Positions 9,959 to 22,605 of a stretch of 64,000 nucleotides of DNA are shown one piece after another. Each line of letters opens with the position of its first letter. Within the stretch, counting starts at the first letter, position 1. Made by a program: the position numbers and the translations under genes. The notes under the pieces are model-generated. The model made no database searches. It had not been told where the DNA came from and saw nothing but the letters and a program-made list of their open reading frames with translations. The stretch spans positions 1-64,000 of the forward strand of contig VIIQ02000634.1 in the NCBI GenBank assembly GCA_007449985.2, in the 5' to 3' direction. This DNA comes from Desmodesmus armatus (lineage: Eukaryota > Chlorophyta > Chlorophyceae > Sphaeropleales > Scenedesmaceae).

Positions 9959-10427
9959 CTCTGACTTGGAAGTCGGCAGCTGGAAGTTCCCCTGTGGCAC
10001 CAAGGTTGCTTGCATTTGTGCGAATCTGTGCAAACATCCTCGAGGAGCCCTGAGGATACAGTCGGACACTGGGCGTCCCGGGGTGGTGTGGGTGATGCAT
10101 ATGGTTGTTGTAGCCGTGGTGCCTGTCGCCATCGTGCCTGTCCTGTGGGTAGGGCTCCTCCCTTTCATTTCTGCGGTAGGTGGGCATGTCCGAATCAGGG
10201 CCGTGGTAGTACCAGGGCTCGTGCTGGCCACGGCTGTGCTGGGCCTCTGCTTGGGGTGCTGTGGCAGAGTCTGCTGCAGCTGGTGCTCCCACATTCGGAT
10301 TCTGGCTGACTCGTGCAAATATCTGCTCGCACAATGTTTTCACTGCGGGGTCGGGTTGCCTGGTGCAAACAGCTGGGGCGGTGCTGGGGGCTGTTTCTGC
10401 TGTGGCAGATGCCAAGCACAGCAGCAC
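9959..10427 (-). CDS. Third histidine-rich secreted-protein paralogue (exon)
   Basis: A 469-nt exon lies between a CACAG acceptor (10427) and a GTAAAC donor (9959, phase 1). It begins VLLCLASATAETAPS, which looks like the hydrophobic core and cleavage region of a signal peptide, so the start codon must be in an unseen upstream exon. Then follow a Cys pair (AVCTRQ, KTLCEQIFARV, compare QCEKFVAKV), a His/Tyr/Arg-rich region (PWYYHGPDSDMPTYRR, HHGYNNHMHHPHHPG) and a terminal LGATGELPAADFQVRG that matches the ATGHLTQADF ends of copies A and B. This member links the family to the secretory pathway. Function unknown. Confidence 0.5.
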
Positions 10428-12420
10428 CTGTGCAGCAGAGACACGCGAAACCGTCAGAAAAGGTTGCTCACTGGCAGAAGATACAATTTAGTAAGCAGCC
10501 CTAGCCACAGTAGCGAGGCAGGCCTTACCAGAACTGAAACTGCAGCCAGGGTGGTCGATGACCCGGGTGTCACCTGCCTTCACATGACCTCCCAACAGTT
10601 TTTTGTTGTTATGTTTGAGAAGATTGAGGTATTGAGTGACTAAACGAGGTGATTGTGGGTCACGGGGAGCAGGGCCCCCCGGCTGATGATTGGCACGCGC
10701 TCACACAGTGATTAGATAAGGTAGCTTGCTGTATGGGAAGCCACTCACACTGGATGAGCGGACCGTCGGACGGGCAGCTGTTTGCTAGTCAAAACCGTTG
10801 GTGAAACCGGTTAGCGCGTTTCATATGGATGGGCATTGCAATCGTGCTGGGGATGGCCTTCGGCATGTTTATGAACCAGTTGTACCATTTATGTGCTAGG
10901 GAACTTTGTTGTGTAAGTCCTGCAAGGTCCAGGTCACTCATCAGACATGTCAAGACTGCAGTAACACTAGCAGTACCACACCGCCCGCAGTACTACTGTC
11001 TGCTAGAGGAGTGGTGCTGCAAACATGCATTAACTGGCTAGCTCACAGGCCAGGTTGCTGCTGGTGGGGGTGGCTGATGCAAGTGGCACAACGATGCACA
11101 TTGCAGCATGTGACCTTTCAAAGGCAAAGTTTGCTCACAGGTGTGCTGGATTTGGGGGAGCTGTAGGTGCAAAGCCACAACATCAACAGACCGGCTGCTG
11201 CTATGACAAATCAGCGCAAATGCCAATGCCTGCTGCTGACCGCCCTTTCAGGAGCCCTGTCAGGGACCCAATATGGCTCCAGGTGATGCATCGCCCAGGA
11301 CAGCCAAGCCGATAGTACTACATCAAAAGCCAAACCTTTGGGCCAAAGCTTCAGGTTGAACCCTTCAGCATCAGCTCAACATTGCCACAACACAGATTCT
11401 GAAAGTTCTAGAGATGGACGCCGGATGGCTGAGGCTCAGCCTGCAGGCTGACGCCGGCGTGCTGGCGCGCCAGCCTGCGGCAGGGGCTGACACCAGCTGA
11501 ATCAGTGTCAGACACAGAAAGCACACAACCTTGCAATACATGCGGAGTCTGCAGAAGCGCGTGCAGGCCGCATGTAGAACTGCTAGCAGCACTGCATGAT
11601 ATAACAGCTGCAAAGCTTGGCAGGGACAGCATCATGATAATGCACCCGGCATGGCCAAGTTATACTGCTGGACAGCAAGGAAGCCGCAACTGCCGACCTG
11701 GCAGGCCGCCACGCAGAACAGTATGTGGAGATGTGGCCACATAATCCTAGTAGACACAGGGGCGAGCACACCACACCGTGCTCCCGCCCGCCTGGATGCA
11801 GACCACTGACGAACCTTGTGGCCTCACACACACTTCTTTCTTTTTTTTTCACACACGTCTTTCTGTACCACTGGCTCAGAAGGGCCCCTGCTGTCAAGAA
11901 TGGACCTAGCAAAACCTCTCTGTCCCTTTTTTCAAGGCATGCACTACGTGACACACCCACTCAAAGCTTTGCTTGAGTCACACATGCAGGCCTGATATGG
12001 CATCTCCACCTATGCCACGTGGTGGCAACTACTGCAAACTCCAAGCCCTCCTTGTACAGCCAACAATCTGCCACTTTATGATCAACATGCAGGCAGCATA
12101 CACCACCTGAGGTACCTGTGCTGTTCTGTGCTGTGAGGATGCACAACCAGCACATGGAGCACCTGTCAACAAATCATGGGACATACATACCCCCAGTGAT
12201 GTGGGTACAGCCCCTATCATCTGGCAGCTGCTTACATCAGCAACTGCCAACATATTGGACTGCAACAGCCAGGAAGAGCCCCGGTGGTGCAGCGTCTGCA
12301 CTCCCCCCTCCAAATTGCACATGCATCCTTCAGAGCCGCCTATCTGCACACCGTTGCAGTGCTCGCTGGCACAATCTAGTTGCTTAGAGCACAGCAGGCT
12401 GAACTATAGAGCCATACCCA
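10428..12420. other. Interval without a recognised gene
   Basis: It should contain the 5' exon of the 9959-10427 gene and the 3' UTR of the LRR gene. A minus-strand TGTAA at 12232-12236 is a plausible poly(A) signal for the latter. Small frames such as 11413-11499 (plus) have no support. Confidence 0.5.
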
Positions 12421-15159
12421 CTACAAGTGAGGGCCCCGGAGTGCTTGGTGCACCTGAGCCTGACCGTAAGCCGTCAGGTTGGCGCGCCGCAAAGCCTGCT
12501 CCACGTGAGCCAGCTTATGCTCAGCTGCCGCAGCCCTGGTTTCAGCGGCTGCGGCCCTTGATTCAGCGGCTGCAGCCCTTGATTCAGCGGCTCCGGCCCT
12601 GGTTTCAGCTGCTGCGGCCCGCTGCCGCAGAGTTGAGATCTCCTGCTGCATGCCAGCATAGTCAGGCTGCAGGCACTTCTCCAGCTGCTGGTGTACGCTG
12701 AATGCGCCCTGCAGCACCAGAAACATGACAGGAGGCAGGGCGCAGGTGGGTCGTTGTCAGAGATGCAGCCGTTACCAATGTGACAAGCAAGCATAGAGGT
12801 TTGTTGTCAGCATGTTGCGCACCATACGCTGTTAGACACATAACGACACTGCCAGTGGCATATTGGCAATAGCATGCTGAAAGATCATGTGTGAGTGGGG
12901 GCCCTGCCCTTCTGGCTGTCTACGTGATACCTTACAACGTGTCACGTGGCACCTAAGACCACACAACTTGCAGCCCGCAGCACTGCTGTGTAACCCTTCC
13001 ACCGCTGTGCTGGACACCCACATGTGTGTTGAAGATGAGCACGTCAGAGGCACCGCATGCAGGTGGGACGCTACCATAGTACTCCAGCCTGTCAGTGAGA
13101 ATGCTGGGCAGATCCTCGGTGAGGACTGTGAGCGCTGTGAGGTCAGTAAAGGTGGCAAGCTCCTGCAGAAGCTCCCAGTTGGCCCTGAAACCGGAAAGGT
13201 TCAAGGACCTCAAGCTGCTCAGCCTCTTTGCCACATCTAGGACTTGCTTGGAAGCGTTACGACGTTGATGACCAAGCCTCTGCGCAGGGTCGATGAAGCT
13301 GACCGCTGTCAGCACTGAGTGTTTGTGCAGCTCCACCACTGATTGTATGTCATACTTGTCCCACGTCCTCTCCCGCACCTCTTGCCCCGCTTCGTTCACA
13401 ATCTCGCGGGGGCATACGGACAGCTGAAGGCTGCGCAAGCGCGTTGTCAATGCGCAGCTCCTGGAACTGGCTGTACCCCGCCGCAGCATTGACAGCGCTG
13501 TCAGCTGCGTCAGGCTGTTGAGGGCGAGCTCATCAGCTGTCAAGCTTTCGCCTGCATTAAGCTCCTGCAGCCAGCAAGATGCATTTGCAGCGAGTTGGCA
13601 CAGAGCGTACATGTATGAGATTTGCGCGGCAGGCATGCAAGGAGTGTGTGTGATACACATGAGCTGCATCGAACATGTACATACAGGTAATGATGACGAT
13701 GCACCCTAGCATGACGTGATAATACAGATACGGTGGGCGATGTGCCTAGGACGTGGCACTGCAGGGGTAACTGTTCAGAAAACAATGCTGCAAATATCAG
13801 AGCTGCCACAGTTGACATCAATGGACCGGTGTCAGTGGATGGCTTGTTTGCCTCACTAATGTCTCGCGCTGCCACAAGTTAAGGCGCACCAGGAGTGAGG
13901 GGCAGGCTGCCACCAGTGCCTGAGCCTCTTCAGGTTCCATAGGGCTGGCGCAGCTGAGCCACCCAGTGAAGAAGCCTGTCTCTGGGCGCCCCTTTGGCAG
14001 CTTCAAGCTAGTCAGCTGCAGCAGCTGCCGGTCCACAGGGAAGAGGTGCGCCCACCCCCTGCAAATGCGAGCCCCTGACAGGTCCAGCCGTTGCAGCGAG
14101 CTGCTTGCTGTGATGGTGCTCAAGGCTGTGAGTGAGTCGTCATCAGCTTCCTCATCTGCTGCTGCTGCTGCTGCTGGGGTAGTACCCCGCCCAGACAGGC
14201 TGAGCGATGTGAGCTGCAACTGCTGCAGCCATGCACCAACATCTGCAAATGGCACACGCTTCAGCTTGTGCAGGGCCAGGGACTGCAGAGCTGATAGGCC
14301 TGAGAGTGCTGTCAGGGGCAGGCGGCTTTTCTGCAGGGCCAGCTCCTGCAGGCCCACCAGCTGGCCTATGCTGCTGGAGATGCCCCGCAGCTGCTTCTTG
14401 GGGACATCAAGCAGGTTCAGCTCCAGCCTAGTGAGGCGTGTAAAGCCCTGAATCCCACCCAGGTGATCAGCCGGCCCTGCTGCTGCAGCATCAGGGTCGG
14501 CTACAGCATCGTTGCTGCCGTCGCTGCCGAGCAGGCAAAGCGTCTGCAGGTTGGTCAGCCCGCTGAGGTGCAGCTGGCTGCAGCCAAGCCCCTGAGGTTC
14601 CTCAGCAACGTGGAACGTCAACCAGTCCATGGTTGTTGAGGAGTCCAGTGAGAGGTATGTCAGGCATGTCAGCTGCTGCAGGCAAACCCCCAGCTGAGCA
14701 GCTGACACATCACAGTCACCCACATATACTGTGTGCAGCTCCAGGTGCTGCAGGCGCGTGAGGTTGCAGATGGCCTCAAGGAAGCGCGGCCACTGCAGCA
14801 CCTGCACACGCCGCATCACCAGCTTGGTGAGGGTGCTGCTGGCTGCCTGTGGCAGCAGACCCTCGTCCTGTGGGACAGACACTGCCACGCTGACGTTGCT
14901 GGTGTGCTCGGTGCCTGGGACCATGTTGCCAGTAATCAGCAGCTCAAGCCGCTTGTCACAAGGCAGGTGTGACACTATGGCTGTTCTCCTGGATCGCAGC
15001 ATGGGAAAGTCTAGCTGCAAGCTGCTGAGGCCCTGCCCATGACTGCGCAGCCAAGGAAACAACATCTCGCTGTAGTTGCTGCATCCAAGGTCCTGAAGCT
15101 TGCGGCTGCTGGTGACTGCATTGGCTGCTGCGTTCCAAGAACTGCACACCAGCGCTACC
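12421..15159 (-). CDS. F-box-like leucine-rich-repeat protein (5' end not resolved)
   Basis: Three exons are proposed: 13857-15159, 13022-13564 and 12421-12708, giving about 710 residues without the missing 5' exon. The first exon opens with VALVCSSWNAAANAV, which looks like the end of an F-box helix. It then carries many LRRs in the loose algal form (LTRLQHLELHTVYVG, LTYLSLDSS, LTNLQTLCLLG, LQRLDLSG). The second exon continues the LRRs (LRSLQLSV, LRSLNLSG, LTALTVL). The third starts at a CTGCAG acceptor (GAFSVHQQLEKCL) and encodes an alanine-rich coiled coil before the stop. The join into the third exon uses a CAT/GTGGGT donor at 13022 and is the least certain part. A substrate-recognition role in SCF ubiquitin ligases is usual for F-box/LRR proteins but is inferred here. 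A minus-strand TGTAA lies 185 bp after the stop. Confidence 0.7.
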
Positions 15160-16651
15160 CTGCGTCTGTCTTCCCTCGACAGTATCGCTTAAACACCCTC
15201 ATCCCTAGGCACCATCAACAGCCTAAGCCGCTAAGCAGCGCTTGTGCATCAGCGCCTGGCCTGTCACGCGAAGACGCCATCGTCCGCAGCTCATGAGAAC
15301 GATGAGTGGTATTGACTTTGCTGACGTCTGCGAAGAAAAACGAGGCAAGGAAGGAAGGTTGGGGTTCGTCCAGTTGATCAACCGTCCACCCAAGTCAGAC
15401 TCGGCAAAACCCGAGCAACCGTCGCACCGAGAATGTATTCGCCTATTAGTGAACTTCAGAACACATGACCATTCACAATGTACTTGCTTTCAATCTGATG
15501 GGCTGAAATGTCGTGCGGTCTGAGCACGTGAAGTGCACGACAATATCAATGAATGCGATGTTACATGCAAGGCTGCCATCCATACACAGTGAGTGACCAG
15601 TACGGATCCCACAATCAACACCTGAATCTAGTCACGCTGCCTCAACACCCCATCATACATGTGCATATCCCCATCGCCCGCAAAACAAGGTACAGGCACC
15701 AGCGATGTTGTACAAGGTGTGCCTCGCATGGTACAGCAAGAGTGATGCCACATCCCAACTGTCAATGCCTACTGGCTACCACCCCCAGTCGAGTGCCTTT
15801 CTCGCATACAGCCCGCCCCAGCACACTCGTTGCATGCGGCAGCGTTGGCTGTGACACCAGCAACCCACAAATAGATGCGCGCAACTGCTGCTATCTACCT
15901 GCAACTGTGCACAACAAAGCACATGCCACATAGTGCCAGGTCAGTACAAAAAACGACTCACTCAAGCTCTGGGCATCAAGTTTGTCACAAGCTGGGCTGC
16001 CAACCGTGACTCGTCCATGGCGCACTCGGCCTGTCCGCATCACCGGATGGTGGCAAGTTATGCGACCAAGCAGCACAAGCACGCCTGTCCGCTGTCATGC
16101 TGCCGATGCAACGCGATTCGCCCGCTGCAAATTTGCGAATGCGGCAGCCCCACCAAAACTGCCGCAGGCGCATAAGCGGCCACCAAAAAATGCGCCTCCC
16201 AACAATACACTCTAAGACACCCTGCAAGGGCGCCAGGGCAAATCACAACCGCAGTACATGTGTTGACCCACTATGCCTGGCCCAACTGTCAGCACGGCCC
16301 CTGTAAGAGCCTGCCGCCCAAACTACCGCATCCACAACGCTTACAACAACCGCACACCAACCTCACCAGATACCAGTTACCTTGTTCAAGGATTCATCCT
16401 GTGCATGAAGGCTGAATGCAGCACTCAAGGGGCTTGCGCAGCCCTTTATGGCAGCTACACAACCAATGAGCAGCAACATCACCCCGCTGAACAAGCACAG
16501 CACCTTGCATTGCAAAACACCATGCGCATATCCAGCACCCGCTACCATCAGCCCACGTCCAGCCCCACGCCCTACAGCACCGAGGCAGCCTCAAGGGGCT
16601 CTGCTGCCAAGCTGGGGTGGCCTCATGCACGCACTCGTGCCCGATTCGCCC
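15160..16651. other. Interval between LRR and F-box/WD40 genes
   Basis: It should hold the unseen 5' exon and promoter of the LRR gene and the 3' UTR of the F-box/WD40 gene. I see no independent gene. Frames at 15553-15933 (plus) and 16273-16662 (plus) lack recognisable motifs. Confidence 0.5.
16341..16345 (-). terminator. TGTAA poly(A) signal
   Basis: TGTAA on the minus strand, about 307 bp after the F-box/WD40 stop. TGTAA is the usual signal in chlorophycean algae. Confidence 0.5.
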
Positions 16652-19600
16652 TCAGTTGCTGAAAGAGCCTGTCGCAAGCGTAGCAGCAGTGCCGCCATCA
16701 GTAGGGCTGACATCACGTGCCGGGGAGCTGCTGCCACCACCTCCACACCCATCACAGCTTCTGCGTGAGTGCCCCTCAGGCTGCTTGATAGCCAGCCGCC
16801 TGTCACTGTTTGTAACGGCAGCGATGCGCAGGGTGGTGCCCCACACCTCATAGCGAGGGCTGGAGCCATGCGCCAGCCAGGGCCCAGGGCCCTGTGCAGC
16901 AGACGGGTAGCTGCTGCTGAAAGGGACAAAGTAGGGCGCCGCAGCTGCAGGAGCAACACCTGCGTGGCTCCTGCTGTCCTGGTGGTTGGCGGCGCTACTG
17001 TGCTGATAGCAGCCGCTGCAGCCGTCTGCACCTGCAGGTGCTGCCGCTGCTGCGCCTGCTGCTGCACGGCCGCCCCTTGCTGGGCGTGCTGCAGGGCATG
17101 CATAGGAAGGACTCGTGGCCACGTCAGCAGCAGCTGAGGGTGACGCCCCATAGGCCCCCCAGCCCCCGTGCTCAAAGCTCCCACAAGCGGCATCGCCATA
17201 GCATCCTGACCGCTGCTGCTGCTGCGAGGTGCGCCTAGCAGCAGGTATGGGGATGCCCCATGCGCCTGCACCCAACCCAACAGACTGCTGCTGCTGCGCA
17301 CCAGCTCCACCGCTGTTGCTCCGGCGCCTGCTGCCACTGCTGGAGTGATGCAGCCTGCTGGACCCCACAGGTGGGCTGCTGCCCCCCAACCACACGCCAT
17401 GCTGTGCAGGACTGCTGCCAGCGCTGCCAGGAAGCTGCTGCTGCTGCTGTGAGCCATGCCAGTATGTCAGACCCTGCTGTGGGCTGCTGCTGTAGTTGTG
17501 GCTGCTGCCCTTGTGACTGCTGCTGCCACGCCCGGCATCCCGCGCACGACTGTTGCTACTGCCTCCCTTGCTACCACCTACAGCGGGCAGCCTGCAATCG
17601 TCTCCATCAGCTGCTGTTGTGGCCGTGGTTGTGGCGCAGCCGCCGCTGCTGCCAGCGCTGCTGTCATTGCTGTTGGTGCCCGGTGTGGCCGCCTGCCTGC
17701 TGCTGCGCCGTGAGTGCAGCTTGTGGAAGCGGTCGGCCCTGCTGCTGCTGCTTCCAGGTGGTGTGCTGCTGAGGCTGCCAGCAGCGGCTGCAATGGGCGC
17801 AGCAGCAGCTGCTGCAGCCAACAGGCCCCTTGGCAGCCTGCTGACTGAGCTGCTGCTGCTCACTGCTGCTGCTGATGCAGGGGTGGGGAGGCTGCTGCTT
17901 GCTAAACAGCTGCTGCTGGCACCCACTGGGCTGCTGCCGCTGCCGGCGACTGTCCTGCTGCTCTTGGGGCCCTTCTTGCCTGCCCCAGATGCTTTGCTGC
18001 CCGCCTGTGCTGCTGCAGCTGACCCCAGCCCTGCTGCTGCTGCCGCGGTGCCAGCGGCAGCTGCCTTGCGCAGCTTAGCTCTCTTGCTGTTGCCCCGTGC
18101 TGCCCTAGCAGCTGCTGCTCTTGCCGCTGCCTCAGCTGCGCGGGTGAAGTCCCAGGTGCGCACCGCAGGGGACTCGCCCCCTGCTGCCAGCCAGGACTCC
18201 GCCATGTCTGCGACACACATGCACACAAAGACGCAGCAACAAGAATCCCTTAGGTGTGGAGAACGAGTGGGGATCAGTCAATGCCACTGTAGCCAACCCT
18301 AGGAGAGCCAGTCCTGGTGTCGTACGGCTGCAGGCTTGCAGTCCTGGTGTCTTACGGCTGCAGGCTTGCAGGCTTGATCAGCGCAGAGGAGTGGCAAATT
18401 GGTCTTGCTACCTCGCTTCCTGCAGCAGGCCACCAACTACTTACCAACACAGTACATCGGCCCCGACTGCCCCGGACACCCCAGTGTGCGCTTGGTGCTG
18501 ATGGTGCTATTGCCTGAGCTGGCCAGCGTGGCACTGCTGCTGCTGCTTGGGCCGACGCAGCCGCTGAAGTTGTTGGGCAGGGCTGCCTCCAGGTTGTGCA
18601 TTATGACAGTGCCGTCTGCAGCGGCAGGACACACGCCAACGGAGGCAGGCATGCAAGCAGTGTAAGAAGTCATCAGCGTAAGGAGCCGGCCAGCCTCAAT
18701 GCACACACACCCCACAACAAGCGCCGGCAATGCCACAGCATGTTTGCGCCAACAGTCAAAGCTGGTTGTGCGGCTGCCAGTCTAACTGGATGCCAATCTC
18801 ACCCTGCCTGCACAGCCCTACCCCATGCACACAACTCAAGGTCCCAGTCATAAGTGGACGGCACAACACACAGAGTCCATGCACAAAGTGCGCACACACT
18901 GCCCTGGTGAGGCTCGTGTTGTTTGGGTCTGTCATTCACTCTCTTTGTCAACAAGCGCACACACATCTGTCAACACACCTGATGCTGCGCTGACCAGCCA
19001 GGGGTCCTCCAGGGCCAGTCCGTTGACGCTGGCGTTGTGGTGCCACAGCACCCTGCTGGCCTCCTTCATGCGCAGGTCGTGCGCCATCAGCAGCCCGTCA
19101 GCACCACCCGTGAACAGCAGCCGGCCGCTGTGGGTGCCCTCCAGGGAGGACACGTTGCCCTCGTGAAGGTTCTGGAACTGAAAGCACACAAGAGCATGGG
19201 CGCAGGTGTAAACAGCAGAGCAGGACATGACACACGTCAGCAAGGGGCCAACTGGCAAATCGGCTGGCTACGAGTGAATCACAGGCTTAGACCAGAAAAA
19301 CCTCCTCCGTCACAGTCAGCCGATTGACCCTCATCCAGAGCTGCCAGTGGCGCTAAACGGCTCTCCCGTTACTCCCACCTTACCTTACGGCCCTGGCCCG
19401 CTCTACTGCTGTCTTTGGCCAAAAACCCTGCTGAAATCCTGCAACCCTGGCTCACCTTGCGCACCAGCTTGCCTGTGGGCAGGTCATGCACATGAACCTC
19501 AGGCCCTGACGCCACCAGCAGCAGCCCTCCCCGGGCAGCAACACTGTACACCCAGTCAGGGTACTTGAGCACGCTGCAGGAGCGACAGGGGCAGCAACAC

Positions 19601-21865
19601 ACAGCAGCCACACCCTTCATGCCCAGCTCGACACGCAACACACAGCTTGATGAAGCACCCGAAAAACCGCATCAAGGAAGGAGGACAGTCCATGAGTATG
19701 CAGCCCAACTGATGCCGTGCTGTACTGCCATCCTACTAAGAGATCCCACCATACGCAATCGCAACCGTCTGCGTCTATAACCACGCTGAATCTGCTGCTG
19801 CAGTTGCACTCCCGTGCCACAAGCTCAACATGCCCCACTCAGCCCTGCACCCACCACACCCCCATGTACACCCCACACCCACAGCCTCCCACACACACCT
19901 GACGCAGTCCCAGGTGCCCCTCCTCCACACCCGCACACTGTAGTCCCAGCTGCCGCTGTACAGGCAGCTGTCAGTCATGCACAGGCTGGTCACGGGCCCA
20001 ATGTGCCCCCGCAGGTGCTGCCCAGGCAGCGACAGGTCAAACAGGCCCTCGTCAGCCTCCCCAGTGACCACAGAGTAGGGCCCACGGCCCGCATGCCGCC
20101 GGCTACTGCTGCCGCTGCTGTTGGCGTTCACCGCTGCTACTGCTGCTGCTGTCAGGCCAGGGGTCTGGTCACTTGCTGTTGCTTGGTCGTCAGAGTCTGT
20201 GGGGCCATCCATGTCTAGTAAGAGGTTCTCTGCAAAGTCACCGGCAGCAACACCGGCATCTGCTGCTGCAGCAGATGCTTCTGCAGGGTCCAGCAGGGTG
20301 GAGCCGTCTGTGGAGCGGCGCGCATGCCACAGCCGCACCACGTTGTCGCTGCTGCCTGCGCAACACCAACAGCAGCAATTGCGACAGAATAAGTAAGGGC
20401 AGCGGGGCACAGTTGTGGACTGATGTTCGCTCAGTAGCGGTATGGAGTGTGCGTGCAGCAGGCTTGTCACAAGGCAGTCATTGCCTGGTATCTGCGCTAA
20501 TGGGGAGAGCTGCCAACAGCGCAAGATACATGGCATTGCGGTGCTGGGCTTCTTCAATAGCAGCTGTGCTGACCAGCGCTGGCCCCACCTGAAGCGATGA
20601 GTGTGTGGTCAAGTGCCACAGCCCTGACAGTGCCCCCATGTGGCCTGCTGATGGACAATGGCATGCCATAGGTCAGGTCCCAGAGCCGTATGGTGCGGTC
20701 AAGAGAACCTGCAGCAGCCAGCAGCAGAGACAGATGAAGCAACTCTGGCGGTCACTGCGGCGCTGCATGTGTGCAATGCATCTGACAGCTAGCAGTTGCT
20801 GACATCAACTGTACTCAGCAACAGATGATTCTGTCATCGGCAGAGCTGTGTATGTGCTGACGCAGCTGTTGTCTACTTGTGGACTGTGAGCCCCACCTGT
20901 CAGCAGCACCCCTTGTGATGGCAGCAGCTTGAGTGCTTTCACGCCAGCCTTGTGCCCCCACAGGTTGTCACTCTCGTACTTCCCACTCCACACTTTGCCC
21001 TACATACAGCACAGGAGGGCGTGGCAGACCACACATGATGCCGACTGGGTCAGACGGCCCACAGGGGGGGAGTGTGACCATTACTGACCATCCCTGGCGT
21101 GTGTGCAGGTGGGTTTGAAAAACACAGCTACTCATATCGAAGTGCAGCCTGTTGCTGCAAGCGACTGCTGCAAAATCGCCTGCACATAGATGTGGTTGAC
21201 TGGCAGTTGACTGGCATGCAGCAACGAGGCAGAGGAACTGGCATGCAGCAACGAGGCGGTTGACAGGCAGTTGGTTGCAGCAACCCTAGGCTGTAGGGTG
21301 TGACACACAACAGCTGCTTAGATGTTTGCCAACAAGCCACCGCGACTTCTTGGCCTCATGCATCACTGCAGCCTGATCAACTCAGCTGATGCAATCCTGC
21401 CAGAAACCTAGTGTGGATACAGGTATCCAGCCTCTGCATCTGCACTGCCCCAAACAACCGCACTGGACCAAGCTGATGCAGCCGGAGATGAGAGGGGCTG
21501 TGCCAGCCTACCTGCTTCATCTTGCTGCCATACTTCGTCTGCCAGGACACGTCCTCCCCACTGGGCCCAAGCACACGCCAGCGAGACGTGTAGAACTGCT
21601 TCCATTGCGTGTTTGCTGCCTTGTCTGTGTTCAGGTGGCGCCAGAGCTGGCAAACCACTGATACTGCAGCTAAGTCACGTGGACCCAGATGTCCGAAAAT
21701 GCCGTGCAGCAGGGCTGGAGGCAGTTGGTTGATGTGCAGCTCAATCTGCTGGTCTTCGGTACCAGTTGCAACAGAAGACCTGAGGGCCAGCCCAGCAAGG
21801 GAAGGAGAGGGTGCTGCTGAAGCTCTTATCCAGGCTTCATCTGTGGCATCATCTTCAAGAGGCAT
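16652..21865 (-). CDS. F-box/WD40 repeat protein with long low-complexity tail
   Basis: Eight exons (21512-21865, 20897-20999, 20589-20708, 19899-20355, 19456-19573, 18979-19177, 18445-18615, 16652-18207) join in frame at GT-AG sites and give 1025 aa. The start is the first in-frame ATG (21865); the open frame extends upstream without another ATG. Residues about 45-85 form an F-box (LPPALLHGIFGHLGPRDLAA, VCQLWRHL). Residues about 119-530 hold WD40 repeats, with SLDRTIRLWDL, SSDNVVRLWHARR, YSGSWDYSVRVWRR, LLFTGGADGLLMAHDL and AAGGESPAVRTWDF. The repeats are interrupted by an acidic/Ser insert in exon 4. Residues about 535-1025 are a Ser/Ala/Gly/Gln-rich tail with no domain, all in the last exon. 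Known F-box/WD40 proteins recruit substrates to SCF E3 ligases; the target is unknown. An unseen 5' exon is possible. Confidence 0.9.
18311..18370. repeat. 30-bp tandem duplication
   Basis: GTCCTGGTGTCGTACGGCTG plus ten bases occurs twice in tandem with one mismatch. It lies in the last intron of the F-box/WD40 gene. Confidence 0.85.
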
Positions 21866-22389
21866 GAAGCCTCGATGGGGAGTGGTGATGCTGAGTTGTG
21901 ATGCTGTTTCTGTGCAATGCTGTCTCTGCTGCTTGAAGCCTGTTGTGCTGACGAACACAGAGTATGCTCAAGGAGAAGCCGTCTCCTTGTGATAATCTTG
22001 ATGTCTGACGTTGTTCAGTGAGTCAAAGTCAACTGAATGACAGCCCGAAATGATCTGGTGTCCGCGGCATCTGGATATGAACTTTGAAGCAACCAAAACA
22101 TTATACTCTCTTAATAAGAGTCGTTGCGCAACGTCCTCATGAACACCGCCCAGCAGGTGCCAGGTTGGATTCACAACTGATCTGCCCTCCAGCTGGTCTG
22201 CTTACATATGCATCTCAACCTGCATTGGCTTGAGCACCTTGCGCAACAGGCAGCTTGTGCACTTTGGTGCTTGTTTGCGCAAGCATCAGTCCTGCAGACG
22301 CATCAATGAATGAAGCAAGTGCGGCCCACTGCCGGTCAGCATGACCGACCATGACCAAGCAGGTTTGCACACACTCATGATGCCTACCC

Positions 22390-22499
22390 CTCGACTATTA
22401 TGACCGTGATCAATCCTCAACCTGAGCTGGCATTGATGTGGTGTCTCGACTATTATGACCGTGATCAATCCCCAACCTGAGCTGGCATTGATGTGGTGT
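22390..22499. repeat. 55-bp tandem repeat, two units
   Basis: Units 22390-22444 and 22445-22499 start CTCGACTATTATGACCGTGA and differ at one base. Confidence 0.9.
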
Positions 22500-22600
22500 A
22501 AGTGTGCTGGGCTCACTGTGACATCGTGCCCCTGACCCCCAGGTGCACCACCTCCCCCAGTCCCTCAAGCCCCCCATTTACTAGCGCAGACGTGATGCAG

Positions 22601-22605
22601 TTACA
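22601..22605 (-). terminator. TGTAA poly(A) signal
   Basis: TGTAA on the minus strand, about 390 bp downstream of the EIF3C stop codon. Confidence 0.4.

Noticed and set aside
17260..18302. Cys/Leu-rich plus-strand frames opposite the F-box/WD40 tail
   Set aside because: Caused by CAG/GCT triplet runs read on the other strand. The minus-strand exon is in phase with the WD40 exons.
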